Part shown: in pieces, positions 44,807 through 51,839 of the stretch | Layout of the letters: each line of letters opens with the position of its first letter | Numbering within the stretch: position 1 is the stretch's first letter | Assembly (NCBI RefSeq): GCF_007830185.1 | Contig: NZ_VLKZ01000001.1 | Location: 372,001-436,000 of the forward strand | Direction of reading: 5' to 3' | Source: Halalkalibacter nanhaiisediminis | Lineage (GTDB): Bacteria > Bacillota > Bacilli > Bacillales > Bacillaceae_D | Length of the DNA: 64,000 nt | Notes under the pieces: model-generated | Database searches by the model: none | Told to the model about the DNA's origin: nothing | Seen by the model: only the letters and a program-made list of their open reading frames with translations | Program-made: the position numbers and the translations under genes

Positions 44807-44881
44807 TAATAATGTAAGCCGCAGCTTAACCTGCTACGGCCGTGCAGGTAAGTTGAGGTTGACTAACAAAATACTAATTTG

Positions 44882-44915
44882 GCCCACAAGGACGTGGGCG
44901 ACACTTCAAGGAGGA
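44882..44915 (+). promoter_or_regulatory. CsrA-binding leader of hag: GGA-loop hairpin plus Shine-Dalgarno
   Basis: A 6-bp stem GCCCAC/GTGGGC displays the loop AAGGAC, matching the CsrA consensus ACARGGANGU. About 20 nt on, AAGGAGGA (44908-44915) provides a second GGA site that is also the ribosome site. This is the two-site layout known for B. subtilis hag. Confidence 0.8.
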
Positions 44916-44923
44916 AGTTTTTT

Positions 44924-46168
44924 ATGATTATTAACAACAATATCCCTGCGTTAAATACGTATCGTCAAATGGGTGTGAACAACAATGCAGGTGCAAAGGC
45001 AATGGAGAAGCTATCTTCAGGACTTCGTATTAACCGTGCAGGAGACGATGCAGCAGGTCTAGCAATCTCTGAAAAAATGCGTGCACAAGTTCGTGGTTTA
45101 GACCAAGCTTCTCGTAATGGTCAAGATGGTATTTCTTTAATTCAGACTGCAGAAGGTGCTCTTAACGAGACACATAGTATTTTACAACGTATGCGCGAGT
45201 TAGCAGTTCAAGCTTCTAACGACACAAACACACTTGAAGACCGTAGTAATATTCAAGATGAAATTAATCAACTCGGAAACGAAATTCAACGTATCGGTGA
45301 GCAAACGGAATTTAATACAAAAAAATTAATCAATGGAGACGTGTCTTCAGCTTCAACTGCAGCTGCTCATGTGACTGCAAATGATTTACACAGTACAATG
45401 GGTACAGCTACTAAATTAGATGGCTTGGTTGATAGTAATGGAAACAATGTAGGAATTGCAACTGGTGATACTATTACTGCTACATGGTCTGTAAATGGAA
45501 CACAACAAACTGTAACACTTAATGTAACTGATGCTACTACTCAAGATTTAGGAGCTTTAGTGACTGCACTTGATGGAAATGCAACTATTGGGGCGGCATT
45601 TGATGGAACTGATACTAGTCAAATTAACTTAACAGCTGCAAGTACAGGAACTACTAACCAAATCAATGGTTTTTCTATTGAAGTAAAATCAGCTACTGGA
45701 GTAAGAAAAGAAGCCGCTTCCAACACGCTTTCTGGTTTCAATACTACTACAGCTGCGGCTGATACTCGTGCAGATGGTAGCTTAGAATTCCAAATTGGTT
45801 CAAACCAAGGTCAAACTCTTAACCTATCTATTAGTGATATGAGAGCTGATACTCTTGGTGTAAGAAATCTACAAGTTGGTACTCAGAGTCAAGCATCAAC
45901 AGCTATTAGTGTTTTAGATGAGGCAATTTCTAAAGTATCTGAAGAGCGTTCTAAATTAGGAGCTAATCAAAATCGTTTAGAGCATACTATTAGTAACCTA
46001 AATACATCTGCTGAGAACTTACAAGCAGCTGAGTCTCGTATCCGTGATGTAGACATGGCTAAAGAGGTAATGGAAATGACTCGTGCTAACATCCTAGGTC
46101 AAGCTTCTCAAGCTATGCTTGCTCAAGCTAACCAAAAACCTCAATCAGTATTACAATTACTTGGATAA
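44924..46168 (+). CDS. hag: flagellin (first copy, normal size)
   Basis: The ATG at 44924 follows AAGGAGGA; a longer upstream frame would run through the CsrA hairpin. 414 residues. The conserved N-terminal D0/D1 part (about 1-140) has [35 protein letters not shown] and [14 protein letters not shown] variable Thr/Asn/Ala-rich middle lies at about 140-285. The C-terminal D1/D0 part has [19 protein letters not shown] and [18 protein letters not shown], ending VLQLLG. It is exported by FliS and the flagellar secretion apparatus and forms the filament. Sigma-D and CsrA/FliW control is visible upstream. Confidence 0.97.
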   Translation: MIINNNIPALNTYRQMGVNNNAGAKAMEKLSSGLRINRAGDDAAGLAISEKMRAQVRGLDQASRNGQDGISLIQTAEGALNETHSILQRMRELAVQASNDTNTLEDRSNIQDEINQLGNEIQRIGEQTEFNTKKLINGDVSSASTAAAHVTANDLHSTMGTATKLDGLVDSNGNNVGIATGDTITATWSVNGTQQTVTLNVTDATTQDLGALVTALDGNATIGAAFDGTDTSQINLTAASTGTTNQINGFSIEVKSATGVRKEAASNTLSGFNTTTAAADTRADGSLEFQIGSNQGQTLNLSISDMRADTLGVRNLQVGTQSQASTAISVLDEAISKVSEERSKLGANQNRLEHTISNLNTSAENLQAAESRIRDVDMAKEVMEMTRANILGQASQAMLAQANQKPQSVLQLLG

Positions 46169-46180
46169 TTCTATTCCTCA

Positions 46181-46211
46181 AAGACTCTGGGCTTTCCAGA
46201 GTCTTTTTTTT
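46181..46211 (+). terminator. terminator of hag
   Basis: AAGACTCTGG pairs with CCAGAGTCTT; at least seven Ts. Confidence 0.92.
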
Positions 46212-46345
46212 AGTCAATTTACTGAAGTAAGGAAATAGAATTTATAATCCTTTCGGTGTTACATTCACTGCGGATTTTAAAATAATAATTCTTCTTATCG
46301 GCATACTCAGGAAATAATGGCGGTTACAAAATATAATATTTAATC

Positions 46346-46381
46346 TCTCAAGCAATGCTTGCACAAGCGAACCCAAAACCT
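46346..46381 (+). pseudogene. scrap of a flagellin 3' end
   Basis: These 36 bases match the end of hag (coding [12 protein letters not shown]) at 32 positions. They lack all upstream flagellin sequence, and the frame runs into unrelated residues. A terminator hairpin follows as after the intact genes. It is probably the remnant of a duplicated flagellin gene. Confidence 0.75.
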
Positions 46382-46395
46382 AGGGTGAATATAGA

Positions 46396-46431
46396 GAAAG
46401 ACTTCCTTTAAAATAGAGGAAGTCTTTCTTT
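46396..46431 (+). terminator. terminator after the flagellin scrap
   Basis: GAAAGACTTCC pairs with GGAAGTCTTTC; TTCTTT follows. Confidence 0.8.
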
Positions 46432-46484
46432 GATTCAACTATATAATTAGCACTATTTTTTTCACAAATTTCTTCAAAAAACAC

Positions 46485-46511
46485 TAAACATCTCCTTTAA
46501 ATGGTCGATAT
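46485..46511 (+). promoter_or_regulatory. sigma-D promoter ahead of the extra csrA genes
   Basis: TAAA (46485-46488), exactly 15 bp, GTCGATAT (46504-46511). Only one base differs from TAAA-N15-GCCGATAT. Confidence 0.82.
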
Positions 46512-46517
46512 AAGAAT

Positions 46518-46611
46518 CAAAGGATACATTATACACTCAGGGACGAGTGAATAAGCATGGTTACTTATTTAGGATGTGAAAGTAACTATGCTTATTTACT
46601 CGTCTTTTTTA
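46518..46611 (+). ncRNA. predicted sigma-D-driven hairpin RNA with CsrA-type GGA sites
   Basis: A transcript from the sigma-D promoter would begin near 46518. Arms 46542-46566 and 46580-46604 form a 25-bp stem (23 Watson-Crick pairs, two G-U) and six Ts follow, so it should terminate near 46610, giving about 92 nt. The 13-base loop contains AGGATGT, the core of a CsrA site, and two more GGA triplets lie at 46522 and 46541. It could be a CsrA-binding small RNA. Alternatively it is a leader attenuator of the csrA paralogue 143 bp further on. Confidence 0.55.
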
Positions 46612-46753
46612 TAAACGAATAATATGCTGTCTTAACTTTTTATCACATAAAAATAGGTATATAATCACTTATTTTAATTAAAACTATGGTATTATATTTA
46701 TGTAATTTACTAGATTTTAATGATGAATTATACAAACTGAGGAGAGTGTGACA

Positions 46754-46906
46754 TTGCTGGTCATAGGGAGGAGACCTGGTGAATCGATTTTGATTGATCA
46801 GAACATTGAAATTCGTGTTGTGAAGTCCCAAGACGGGAAATTACGGCTAGGTATTCAAGCACCAAAAGAGGTCAAGATCGAACGCGGAGAAATGCGGGGA
46901 AACTAA
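46754..46906 (+). CDS. short CsrA paralogue 1 (50 aa, no C-terminal extension)
   Basis: A TTG start with GAGGAG at 9 nt. The 50 residues MLVIGRRPGESILIDQNI.. to ..IERGEMRGN cover only the five-strand CsrA core. Arg6 and Arg44, plus GIQAPKEV, are kept. The C-terminal helix and tail, about residues 48 onward in the full-length copy and the FliW contact in B. subtilis, are absent. It probably binds GGA loops but should not respond to FliW. It lies behind a sigma-D promoter and a long hairpin and is followed by another GGA-containing hairpin. Confidence 0.85.
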   Translation: MLVIGRRPGESILIDQNIEIRVVKSQDGKLRLGIQAPKEVKIERGEMRGN

Positions 46907-46925
46907 CAAGTTTATATGAACGCTT

Positions 46926-46999
46926 AAGGATGAGCAGATAGGTCGATTGTCAATCTTCAGGAGGAAGAGGCGCAACGGCTTGTTTGCTCATCCTTTTTT
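46926..46999 (+). terminator. terminator-like hairpin between the two csrA paralogues, with nested GGA loop
   Basis: AAGGATGAGCA (46926-46936) pairs with TGCTCATCCTT (46985-46995), and Ts continue to 46999. Inside, TCTTC (46954-46958) pairs with GAAGA (46964-46968) around the loop AGGAG. Confidence 0.65.
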
Positions 47000-47026
47000 A
47001 TTCTAACTCATAGGGAGATGAGATAC

Positions 47027-47200
47027 ATGCTAGTACTCGGAAGGAAGCCAGGAGAATATATCGTGATTGATGACAATATCATTGTGAAAGTTGTAAAAAG
47101 TGATGAAGGTCACTTACGTCTAGCCATTGATGCACCACGGGATATTGCCATTGTTCGGGGAGAGCTATACGAAGAACAGCAGAAGCAAAATAAAAAATAG
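47027..47200 (+). CDS. short CsrA paralogue 2 (57 aa)
   Basis: The ATG at 47027 has GGGAG at 9 nt. 57 residues, MLVLGRKPGEYIVIDDNI.. with LRLAIDAPRDIAIVRGELYEEQQ. Arg6 and Arg44 are present, and a short Lys/Gln-rich tail replaces the longer extension of the full-length copy. It is closer to paralogue 1 (shared GRxPGE and VVKS) than to the fliW-linked csrA, so the two short genes are probably a tandem duplicate. The next gene is the giant flagellin. Confidence 0.87.
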   Translation: MLVLGRKPGEYIVIDDNIIVKVVKSDEGHLRLAIDAPRDIAIVRGELYEEQQKQNKK

Positions 47201-47215
47201 GGCTATTAGCACACA

Positions 47216-47306
47216 TAAACTTTCATAAGACTATGTTCTCAACCTAGGATGGAAAACTCTTATTCTTTTTCTGTCCAACTAGGAACTGACAAACTAACTT
47301 TTATAC
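47216..47306 (-). repeat. dispersed element, copy G (reverse)
   Basis: Read on the minus strand: TATAAAAGTTAGTTTGTCAG, CCTAGTTGGACAGAAAAAG, ATCCTAGGTTGAGAACATAG, TTATGAAAGTTT. Unlike copies A, B, D, E and F it does not follow a terminator. Confidence 0.75.
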
Positions 47307-47320
47307 AAGTAGATTACCTT

Positions 47321-47338
47321 CCACTTAAGGATGAGTGG
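47321..47338 (+). promoter_or_regulatory. candidate CsrA site 1 in the giant flagellin leader
   Basis: The CCACT/AGTGG stem presents the loop TAAGGATG. Confidence 0.6.
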
Positions 47339-47440
47339 TGTGGGTCAAGGAAGAGAGGAGTATGTACCTTGTCAATCGATTGTTTGAATCAGCGCGCAAT
47401 TCAGCAACGAACCGCAAGCAACCATACACCGAATCGCAAC

Positions 47441-47462
47441 GAATGCAAATGGATGTGCATTC
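47441..47462 (+). promoter_or_regulatory. candidate CsrA site 2 in the giant flagellin leader
   Basis: The GAATGC/GCATTC stem presents the loop AAATGGATGT. It lies 17 bp before the ACGGAGGT ribosome site, itself a third GGA. Confidence 0.6.
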
Positions 47463-47494
47463 AAAAAAACACACTCACACGGAGGTAATAAAAC

Positions 47495-49933
47495 ATGATT
47501 ATTAACAATAACATCCCAGCTTTAAACACGTACCGTCAAATGGGCGTTAACCAAGCAGGTGCACAAAATTCTATGGAGAAGCTTGCTTCAGGACTTCGTA
47601 TTAACAAAGCTGGTGATGATGCAGCAGGTCTTGCAATTTCCGAAAAAATGAGAGCACAAATCCGTGGTCTTGATCAAGCAAGTCGTAACTCTCAAGATGG
47701 GATTTCGATGATTCAAACAGCTGAGGGTGCATTACAAGAAACACACAACATTCTACAACGTATGCGTGAGCTTGCAACACAATCAGCAAACGATACAAAC
47801 GTTGAAGTTGACCGTGATGAAATTCAAAAAGAAATGAATGAGCTAACTTCTGAAATTAATCGTATCGGGAATACAACTGAGTTCAATACTCGTAAAATTT
47901 TAAATGGTGATATCTCAACTACTGCAACTAAAAAAGAGGCAGGTAGTTTCGTTGCAGGTGGCGGAGTTTCAGCAGTTTCACTTAAAGCTGATTCTTCTTT
48001 GGTAAGTGGAAATTACACAGTAGATGTGGCTTCAAGTGTTGAGAAAAGTGTTACAGCACAAGCTGACGGAGGTACAGGTATTACTGATATCGATGCAGCA
48101 AATGCTTCTGGCCTAACTGCTGGTGATTATAAAATTAATGTAAGTACAACTACAGCTAAAAGCTTAGACTCTTCGACAGTAGATTTAGATGATGGTGTAA
48201 CAAATCTTTCAGTTGCATCAAATAGCTCTTTAGCTGCAGGTACAGGATATGGAGTAGAAGTAACTCGTACGGATGCAATTGGTACTTTTACAGCTGCTAA
48301 TGGACTAAATGCAACTGGTGCTTCAACTTTTACAGCAGGCGATGCACAAAGTTTAACAGGTGGAAATTATACAATTGAGACTGCATCGAAAACTAATGGA
48401 TTAACTAATACTAGTGGTACCAATTTAGTATCAAGTATTACAATTGATGATCAAGGATTGTTTGCAGCTCAAGGTATTGGTGGAGCTGACCTACAAATAA
48501 AAACTGATGGTGCAGGCGGAATTGCATTATGGAGTAGTGATGGTTTAACCCAATTATCTGATACTGTAACTTTGGATGATAATGTACAAACATACAGATT
48601 TTACAATGCTGGAACTGATATGGGTATTACTTTTGATGTAACTGCAGGAGCTGCTACTGCTGCTTCTGATGCTGAAGAGGATAATTTTACTTTTGATGTC
48701 GATCAAACTTTAACTGTTAAGGATGCATCTTCAAATACAGTAGGAACAGCAACGATTGCAGCAGGAACAGCTGCTGGTACAACCAATATTGCTCTAACTG
48801 ATGCTGTAACAGATGGTACAGGAACATTAGCACTAGAGCATGGTGGAAATACTGCTGCAGCAAACGGAACAATGGATGTTGGTACTATTGCTTCTGATAC
48901 ATCTACTGCCTTTACAATTGAAAACACAATTTCAGCTCAATTAAAAGACACAGATGGAGTAACAAATATTGGTTCTGCTGTTACATTCAATGTTAATGAC
49001 ACTGGAGTAAGTTTAGGGTCAGGTGTTGCGTTTGATGCTGCAGCTAGTTTAAGTGCATATAGTGCAACTGCAACAGAAACTTCAACGTTTGATGTGACTT
49101 CAGGAACTGCTAAAGTAGCAACTCTTCAAGATTCCGGTGGTACTCAAGTGTCTGGAACGAATACAATTGTTCTTTCAGATAATCAAAATAATGTATCGTT
49201 TAATAACGGTGTGAATTTTGATGTTGGGACTGCTGCAGATGGTGATGCAACGTTTACTGTAGCTGATACTAATGTGTTTACTGGTACTTTAAAAGACTCT
49301 GGTGGAACAGCTGTTTCTAGTAAAACTCTTTCTGCAAATAGTGCAGTTGATTTTGGTAATGGATTAACTGTTCATACTGGTTCTACTCTTTCAGTAGGGA
49401 GTGCTTCACTTGAAGTAAGCGGTACTGTAACAGATGGATCATTACAAATGCAAATTGGTGCAAACCAAGGACAGAGCTTTAATATCAACATCAAGGATAT
49501 GCGTTCACAAGCCTTAAAAGTAAGTGGTTCTGCAGGTGGCGATGCTAAAGTAGCAACAGGTGTTGAAGATGCGAAGTTCACAGCGACTAAAACTGCTACT
49601 GATGGTACGAATAATTCAGAGGAAGAGTATGCTCTTGATGTGAGTGACCATAAGAGTGCAGCAGCGGCAATCAAAGTTATTAATAATGCAATTGAGTCTG
49701 TTTCTGCTCAACGTTCTAATCTTGGTGCATTCCAAAACCGTTTGGAGCACACAATCTCTAACTTAAGCAATGCGGCTGAGAATCTTCAAGCAGCAGAATC
49801 ACGTATCCGTGACGTTGACATGGCTCGTGAAGTAATGGATATGACTAAGAACAACATCTTAGCTCAAGCTTCTCAAGCTATGCTTGCACAAGCTAACCAA
49901 GCTCCACAAGCTGTTTTACAGTTACTTGGATAA
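47495..49933 (+). CDS. giant flagellin (second copy, 812 aa)
   Basis: ATG with ACGGAGGT. The N-terminal (about 1-145: [35 protein letters not shown]) and C-terminal regions (about 650-812: [45 protein letters not shown]) match flagellin. Between them is a region of about 500 residues, very rich in Thr, Ala, Ser, Gly and Asp and poor in Lys and aromatics, with many TVxDxSG-like beta-strand repeats. This domain should project from the filament surface. The gene ends in a strong terminator. No clear sigma-D promoter is seen, so its transcription start is uncertain. Confidence 0.95.
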   Translation: MIINNNIPALNTYRQMGVNQAGAQNSMEKLASGLRINKAGDDAAGLAISEKMRAQIRGLDQASRNSQDGISMIQTAEGALQETHNILQRMRELATQSANDTNVEVDRDEIQKEMNELTSEINRIGNTTEFNTRKILNGDISTTATKKEAGSFVAGGGVSAVSLKADSSLVSGNYTVDVASSVEKSVTAQADGGTGITDIDAANASGLTAGDYKINVSTTTAKSLDSSTVDLDDGVTNLSVASNSSLAAGTGYGVEVTRTDAIGTFTAANGLNATGASTFTAGDAQSLTGGNYTIETASKTNGLTNTSGTNLVSSITIDDQGLFAAQGIGGADLQIKTDGAGGIALWSSDGLTQLSDTVTLDDNVQTYRFYNAGTDMGITFDVTAGAATAASDAEEDNFTFDVDQTLTVKDASSNTVGTATIAAGTAAGTTNIALTDAVTDGTGTLALEHGGNTAAANGTMDVGTIASDTSTAFTIENTISAQLKDTDGVTNIGSAVTFNVNDTGVSLGSGVAFDAAASLSAYSATATETSTFDVTSGTAKVATLQDSGGTQVSGTNTIVLSDNQNNVSFNNGVNFDVGTAADGDATFTVADTNVFTGTLKDSGGTAVSSKTLSANSAVDFGNGLTVHTGSTLSVGSASLEVSGTVTDGSLQMQIGANQGQSFNINIKDMRSQALKVSGSAGGDAKVATGVEDAKFTATKTATDGTNNSEEEYALDVSDHKSAAAAIKVINNAIESVSAQRSNLGAFQNRLEHTISNLSNAAENLQAAESRIRDVDMAREVMDMTKNNILAQASQAMLAQANQAPQAVLQLLG

Positions 49934-49946
49934 TTTGCTTTACTGT

Positions 49947-49975
49947 AAAAAACCCCGAAAATTTTCGGGGTTTTT
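49947..49975 (+). terminator. terminator of the giant flagellin gene
   Basis: A perfect palindrome: AAAACCCCGAAAA with TTTTCGGGGTTTT. Confidence 0.92.
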
Positions 49976-50059
49976 ACATTTAACACGTTTTGCTTACTCT
50001 TCGGACGGTTTCTATGGATTATTTCAGTTTTAGATACACCTAATACTTCGCCCTTCATT

Positions 50060-50683
50060 GCTACACACCAAAAGATTATTGAAGAAACGCATTCGATTTT
50101 GCAAAGAATGAGAGAATTAGCTGTGCAGGCGGCGAATGATACGAATACTATTTCGGAGCGACAAGCGATTCAAAATGAGCTCCATCAATTGCGAGAAGAA
50201 ATTGATCGCATTGGGAACACGACGGAATTTAATACGCGCAAGCTGTTAAATGGATCTGGTGGAGATGGAAAGGTGACGCTTTCGCTGCAAATAGGGGCGA
50301 ATGCTGGACAGGGCATGAAGATTGAATTTCATGACATGCGCTCAGAGGCGTTGGGGTTGAAAGGTGATCAAAATGAGGATGGGCTTGATGTTTCTGATCA
50401 TGTGAAGGCAGGTGCTGTCATCGACCGAGTGACGAAAGCGATTGAGCGTGTTTCCTCTGATCGTTCACGATTGGGCGCCTATCAAAATCGATTAGAGCAT
50501 ACGATGTCAAATCTCGCCAATACGAGTGAAAACCTCCAAGCAGCTGAATCTCGCATTCGCGACGTAGATATGGCAAGAATATTTATGGAATATACAAAAC
50601 ATTCTATTCTTTCACAAGTGGCATTAGCGATGCTTGCTCAAGCGAATCAGCAATCTCAATCGGTGCTGAGGCTGCTTCAATAA
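50060..50683 (+). pseudogene. 5'-truncated third flagellin gene
   Basis: Flagellin similarity starts abruptly at about 50080 ([22 protein letters not shown]) and continues intact to the stop (..QSQSVLRLLQ). The first 90 or so residues, including [10 protein letters not shown] and the [10 protein letters not shown] block, are missing. The remaining frame keeps [20 protein letters not shown] and has no variable domain (SGGDGKVTLSLQIGANAGQG only), so it was a short flagellin. No ribosome site or good start precedes it. It is probably a decayed gene, though the C-terminal piece could feed recombination with the intact copies. Confidence 0.8.
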
Positions 50684-50693
50684 GAGATAGACG

Positions 50694-50721
50694 GAGTAAC
50701 CAATTGAGGTTGCTCATTTTT
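50694..50721 (+). terminator. terminator of the truncated flagellin gene
   Basis: GAGTAACC pairs with GGTTGCTC (one mismatch), followed by a T tract. Confidence 0.7.
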
Positions 50722-50823
50722 ATTTATCTAGATAAATAGGTAAAGTCTCTATTAATTAAACATGTATTTCACTAAGCTATGATACGATAAAGGCATCACA
50801 ATTTCTTGAAAAAGGAGTTTCAA

Positions 50824-51066
50824 ATGGATAAGGAAACCGAAGAACAACTAGCCTTTCTTAAAGAGCAACTAGAGTGGAGCAAACAGCAAGCGATTCTTTT
50901 AGAGAAAATTGAAATCAAGCTCCATCAAATGAAAGAGATTGCTGAATATGTGCAGGATGTTGAATTGTCAGCTCATGAAATAGATGACTTAAATCAGCAG
51001 TTTCAAACGCTTCAGCAAGAGGTTGCCTCCTTGCAACGTGAATTACATTCGACTGTTATTCATTAA
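50824..51066 (+). CDS. small coiled-coil protein of the flagellar region
   Basis: The ATG at 50824 follows AAAGGAG; an earlier TTG (50806) overlaps the site. 80 residues, acidic, predicted to be one long coiled coil (EEQLAFLKEQLEWSKQQAILLEKIEIKLHQM..). No membrane or export signal. Position between flagellin and flaG-fliD suggests a flagellar role, such as a chaperone, but the family is not recognised. Confidence 0.7.
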   Translation: MDKETEEQLAFLKEQLEWSKQQAILLEKIEIKLHQMKEIAEYVQDVELSAHEIDDLNQQFQTLQQEVASLQRELHSTVIH

Positions 51067-51070
51067 TTCC

Positions 51071-51097
51071 TAAAATGTTAGCATTTTTAGCCGATAT
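51071..51097 (+). promoter_or_regulatory. perfect-consensus sigma-D promoter
   Basis: TAAA (51071-51074), exactly 15 bp, GCCGATAT (51090-51097). The transcript would start near 51105 and serve the next two genes. Confidence 0.88.
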
Positions 51098-51133
51098 AAA
51101 AGATAGTAAAATTTTTTAGGAATGGGTGATTTG

Positions 51134-51502
51134 GTGGAACGGTATGTTGATGTAATGAAGCAAGCGGTAGAGCTAGTAAAGACGATGCAGGAAGGGATCG
51201 CTCATATTCAGACACAGCTAAATGAAGGGCAGTTTGAGCAGTCCATTGTTTTATTTCAAGATGTGATGACAGCTTATGCGGCATTGCAACGTTCAGTAAC
51301 ACCAGTGCTGACAGAACTGAAAGAGGATGAAGTGACACCGCAATTTGAGAAGCTCGCTCAGCCGTTAGAGTTAGTTGTGTCGGGATATGAGCAGAAGGAG
51401 TATGGACGGGTAAAAGAAGTGATTCAATTTACATTGCTTCCTTATTTACAAAAAATGGAACAATCATTGTCAGAAGCATTTGCTCCATACATCGTTTCAT
51501 AA
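51134..51502 (+). CDS. uncharacterised sigma-D-controlled flagellar-region protein
   Basis: The GTG at 51134 fits the GGGTGAT site; the in-frame ATG at 51122 has no room for one. 122 helical residues (MERYVDVMKQAVELVKTMQ..). No export signal or membrane helix. The fold looks like a small helical bundle, similar in size to FliS/FliT-type chaperones. It is placed directly after a consensus sigma-D promoter and before a YjfB-type motility gene. Family not recognised with certainty. Confidence 0.72.
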   Translation: MERYVDVMKQAVELVKTMQEGIAHIQTQLNEGQFEQSIVLFQDVMTAYAALQRSVTPVLTELKEDEVTPQFEKLAQPLELVVSGYEQKEYGRVKEVIQFTLLPYLQKMEQSLSEAFAPYIVS

Positions 51503-51537
51503 TGTTTATAATAAGAGCTAGTTAAGGAGGCGTTAAC

Positions 51538-51738
51538 ATGGATATCGCATTAATGTCAATGGCGCTTAGTCAAGGTCAAGTACAACAACAGGCAAGTATG
51601 GCTGTCATGAAGAAAGCGATGGGAAGTGCTGAACAGCAAGGTGATGCTCTGCAGAAGTTAATGAGTTCAGCGGATGCTGCTGCGATTCAGCATGCGGCTC
51701 AGCCTCATCTGGGTGGATCGATTGATATTAAATTGTAA
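51538..51738 (+). CDS. YjfB-family putative motility protein
   Basis: 66 residues with an AAGGAGG site. The N-terminus MDIALMSMALSQGQVQQQASMAVMKKAMGSAEQQG is the signature of the YjfB putative-motility family, whose members are sigma-D-dependent small proteins of unknown function. It shares the sigma-D promoter upstream and ends in a terminator. Confidence 0.88.
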   Translation: MDIALMSMALSQGQVQQQASMAVMKKAMGSAEQQGDALQKLMSSADAAAIQHAAQPHLGGSIDIKL

Positions 51739-51744
51739 AATAAC

Positions 51745-51769
51745 AGCTCTCTTTTGAGGGCTTTTTTTA
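51745..51769 (+). terminator. terminator of the yjfB-like gene
   Basis: AGCTCTC pairs with GAGGGCT; seven Ts. Confidence 0.85.
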
Positions 51770-51778
51770 CTGTTTTTC

Positions 51779-51806
51779 TAAAGGGAAAGGTTCACATGAC
51801 CGATAG
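51779..51806 (+). promoter_or_regulatory. sigma-D-like promoter of flaG-fliDST
   Basis: TAAA (51779-51782), 16-bp spacer, ACCGATAG (51799-51806). Confidence 0.65.
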
Positions 51807-51839
51807 AAGAAGTAGAAGAAAATATGGGGGTGCACGTAA

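Noticed and set aside
47249-47488. 79-codon plus-strand ORF before the giant flagellin
   Set aside because: Its first third is the reverse copy G of the dispersed element and the rest covers the GGA hairpins and leader; no ribosome site.
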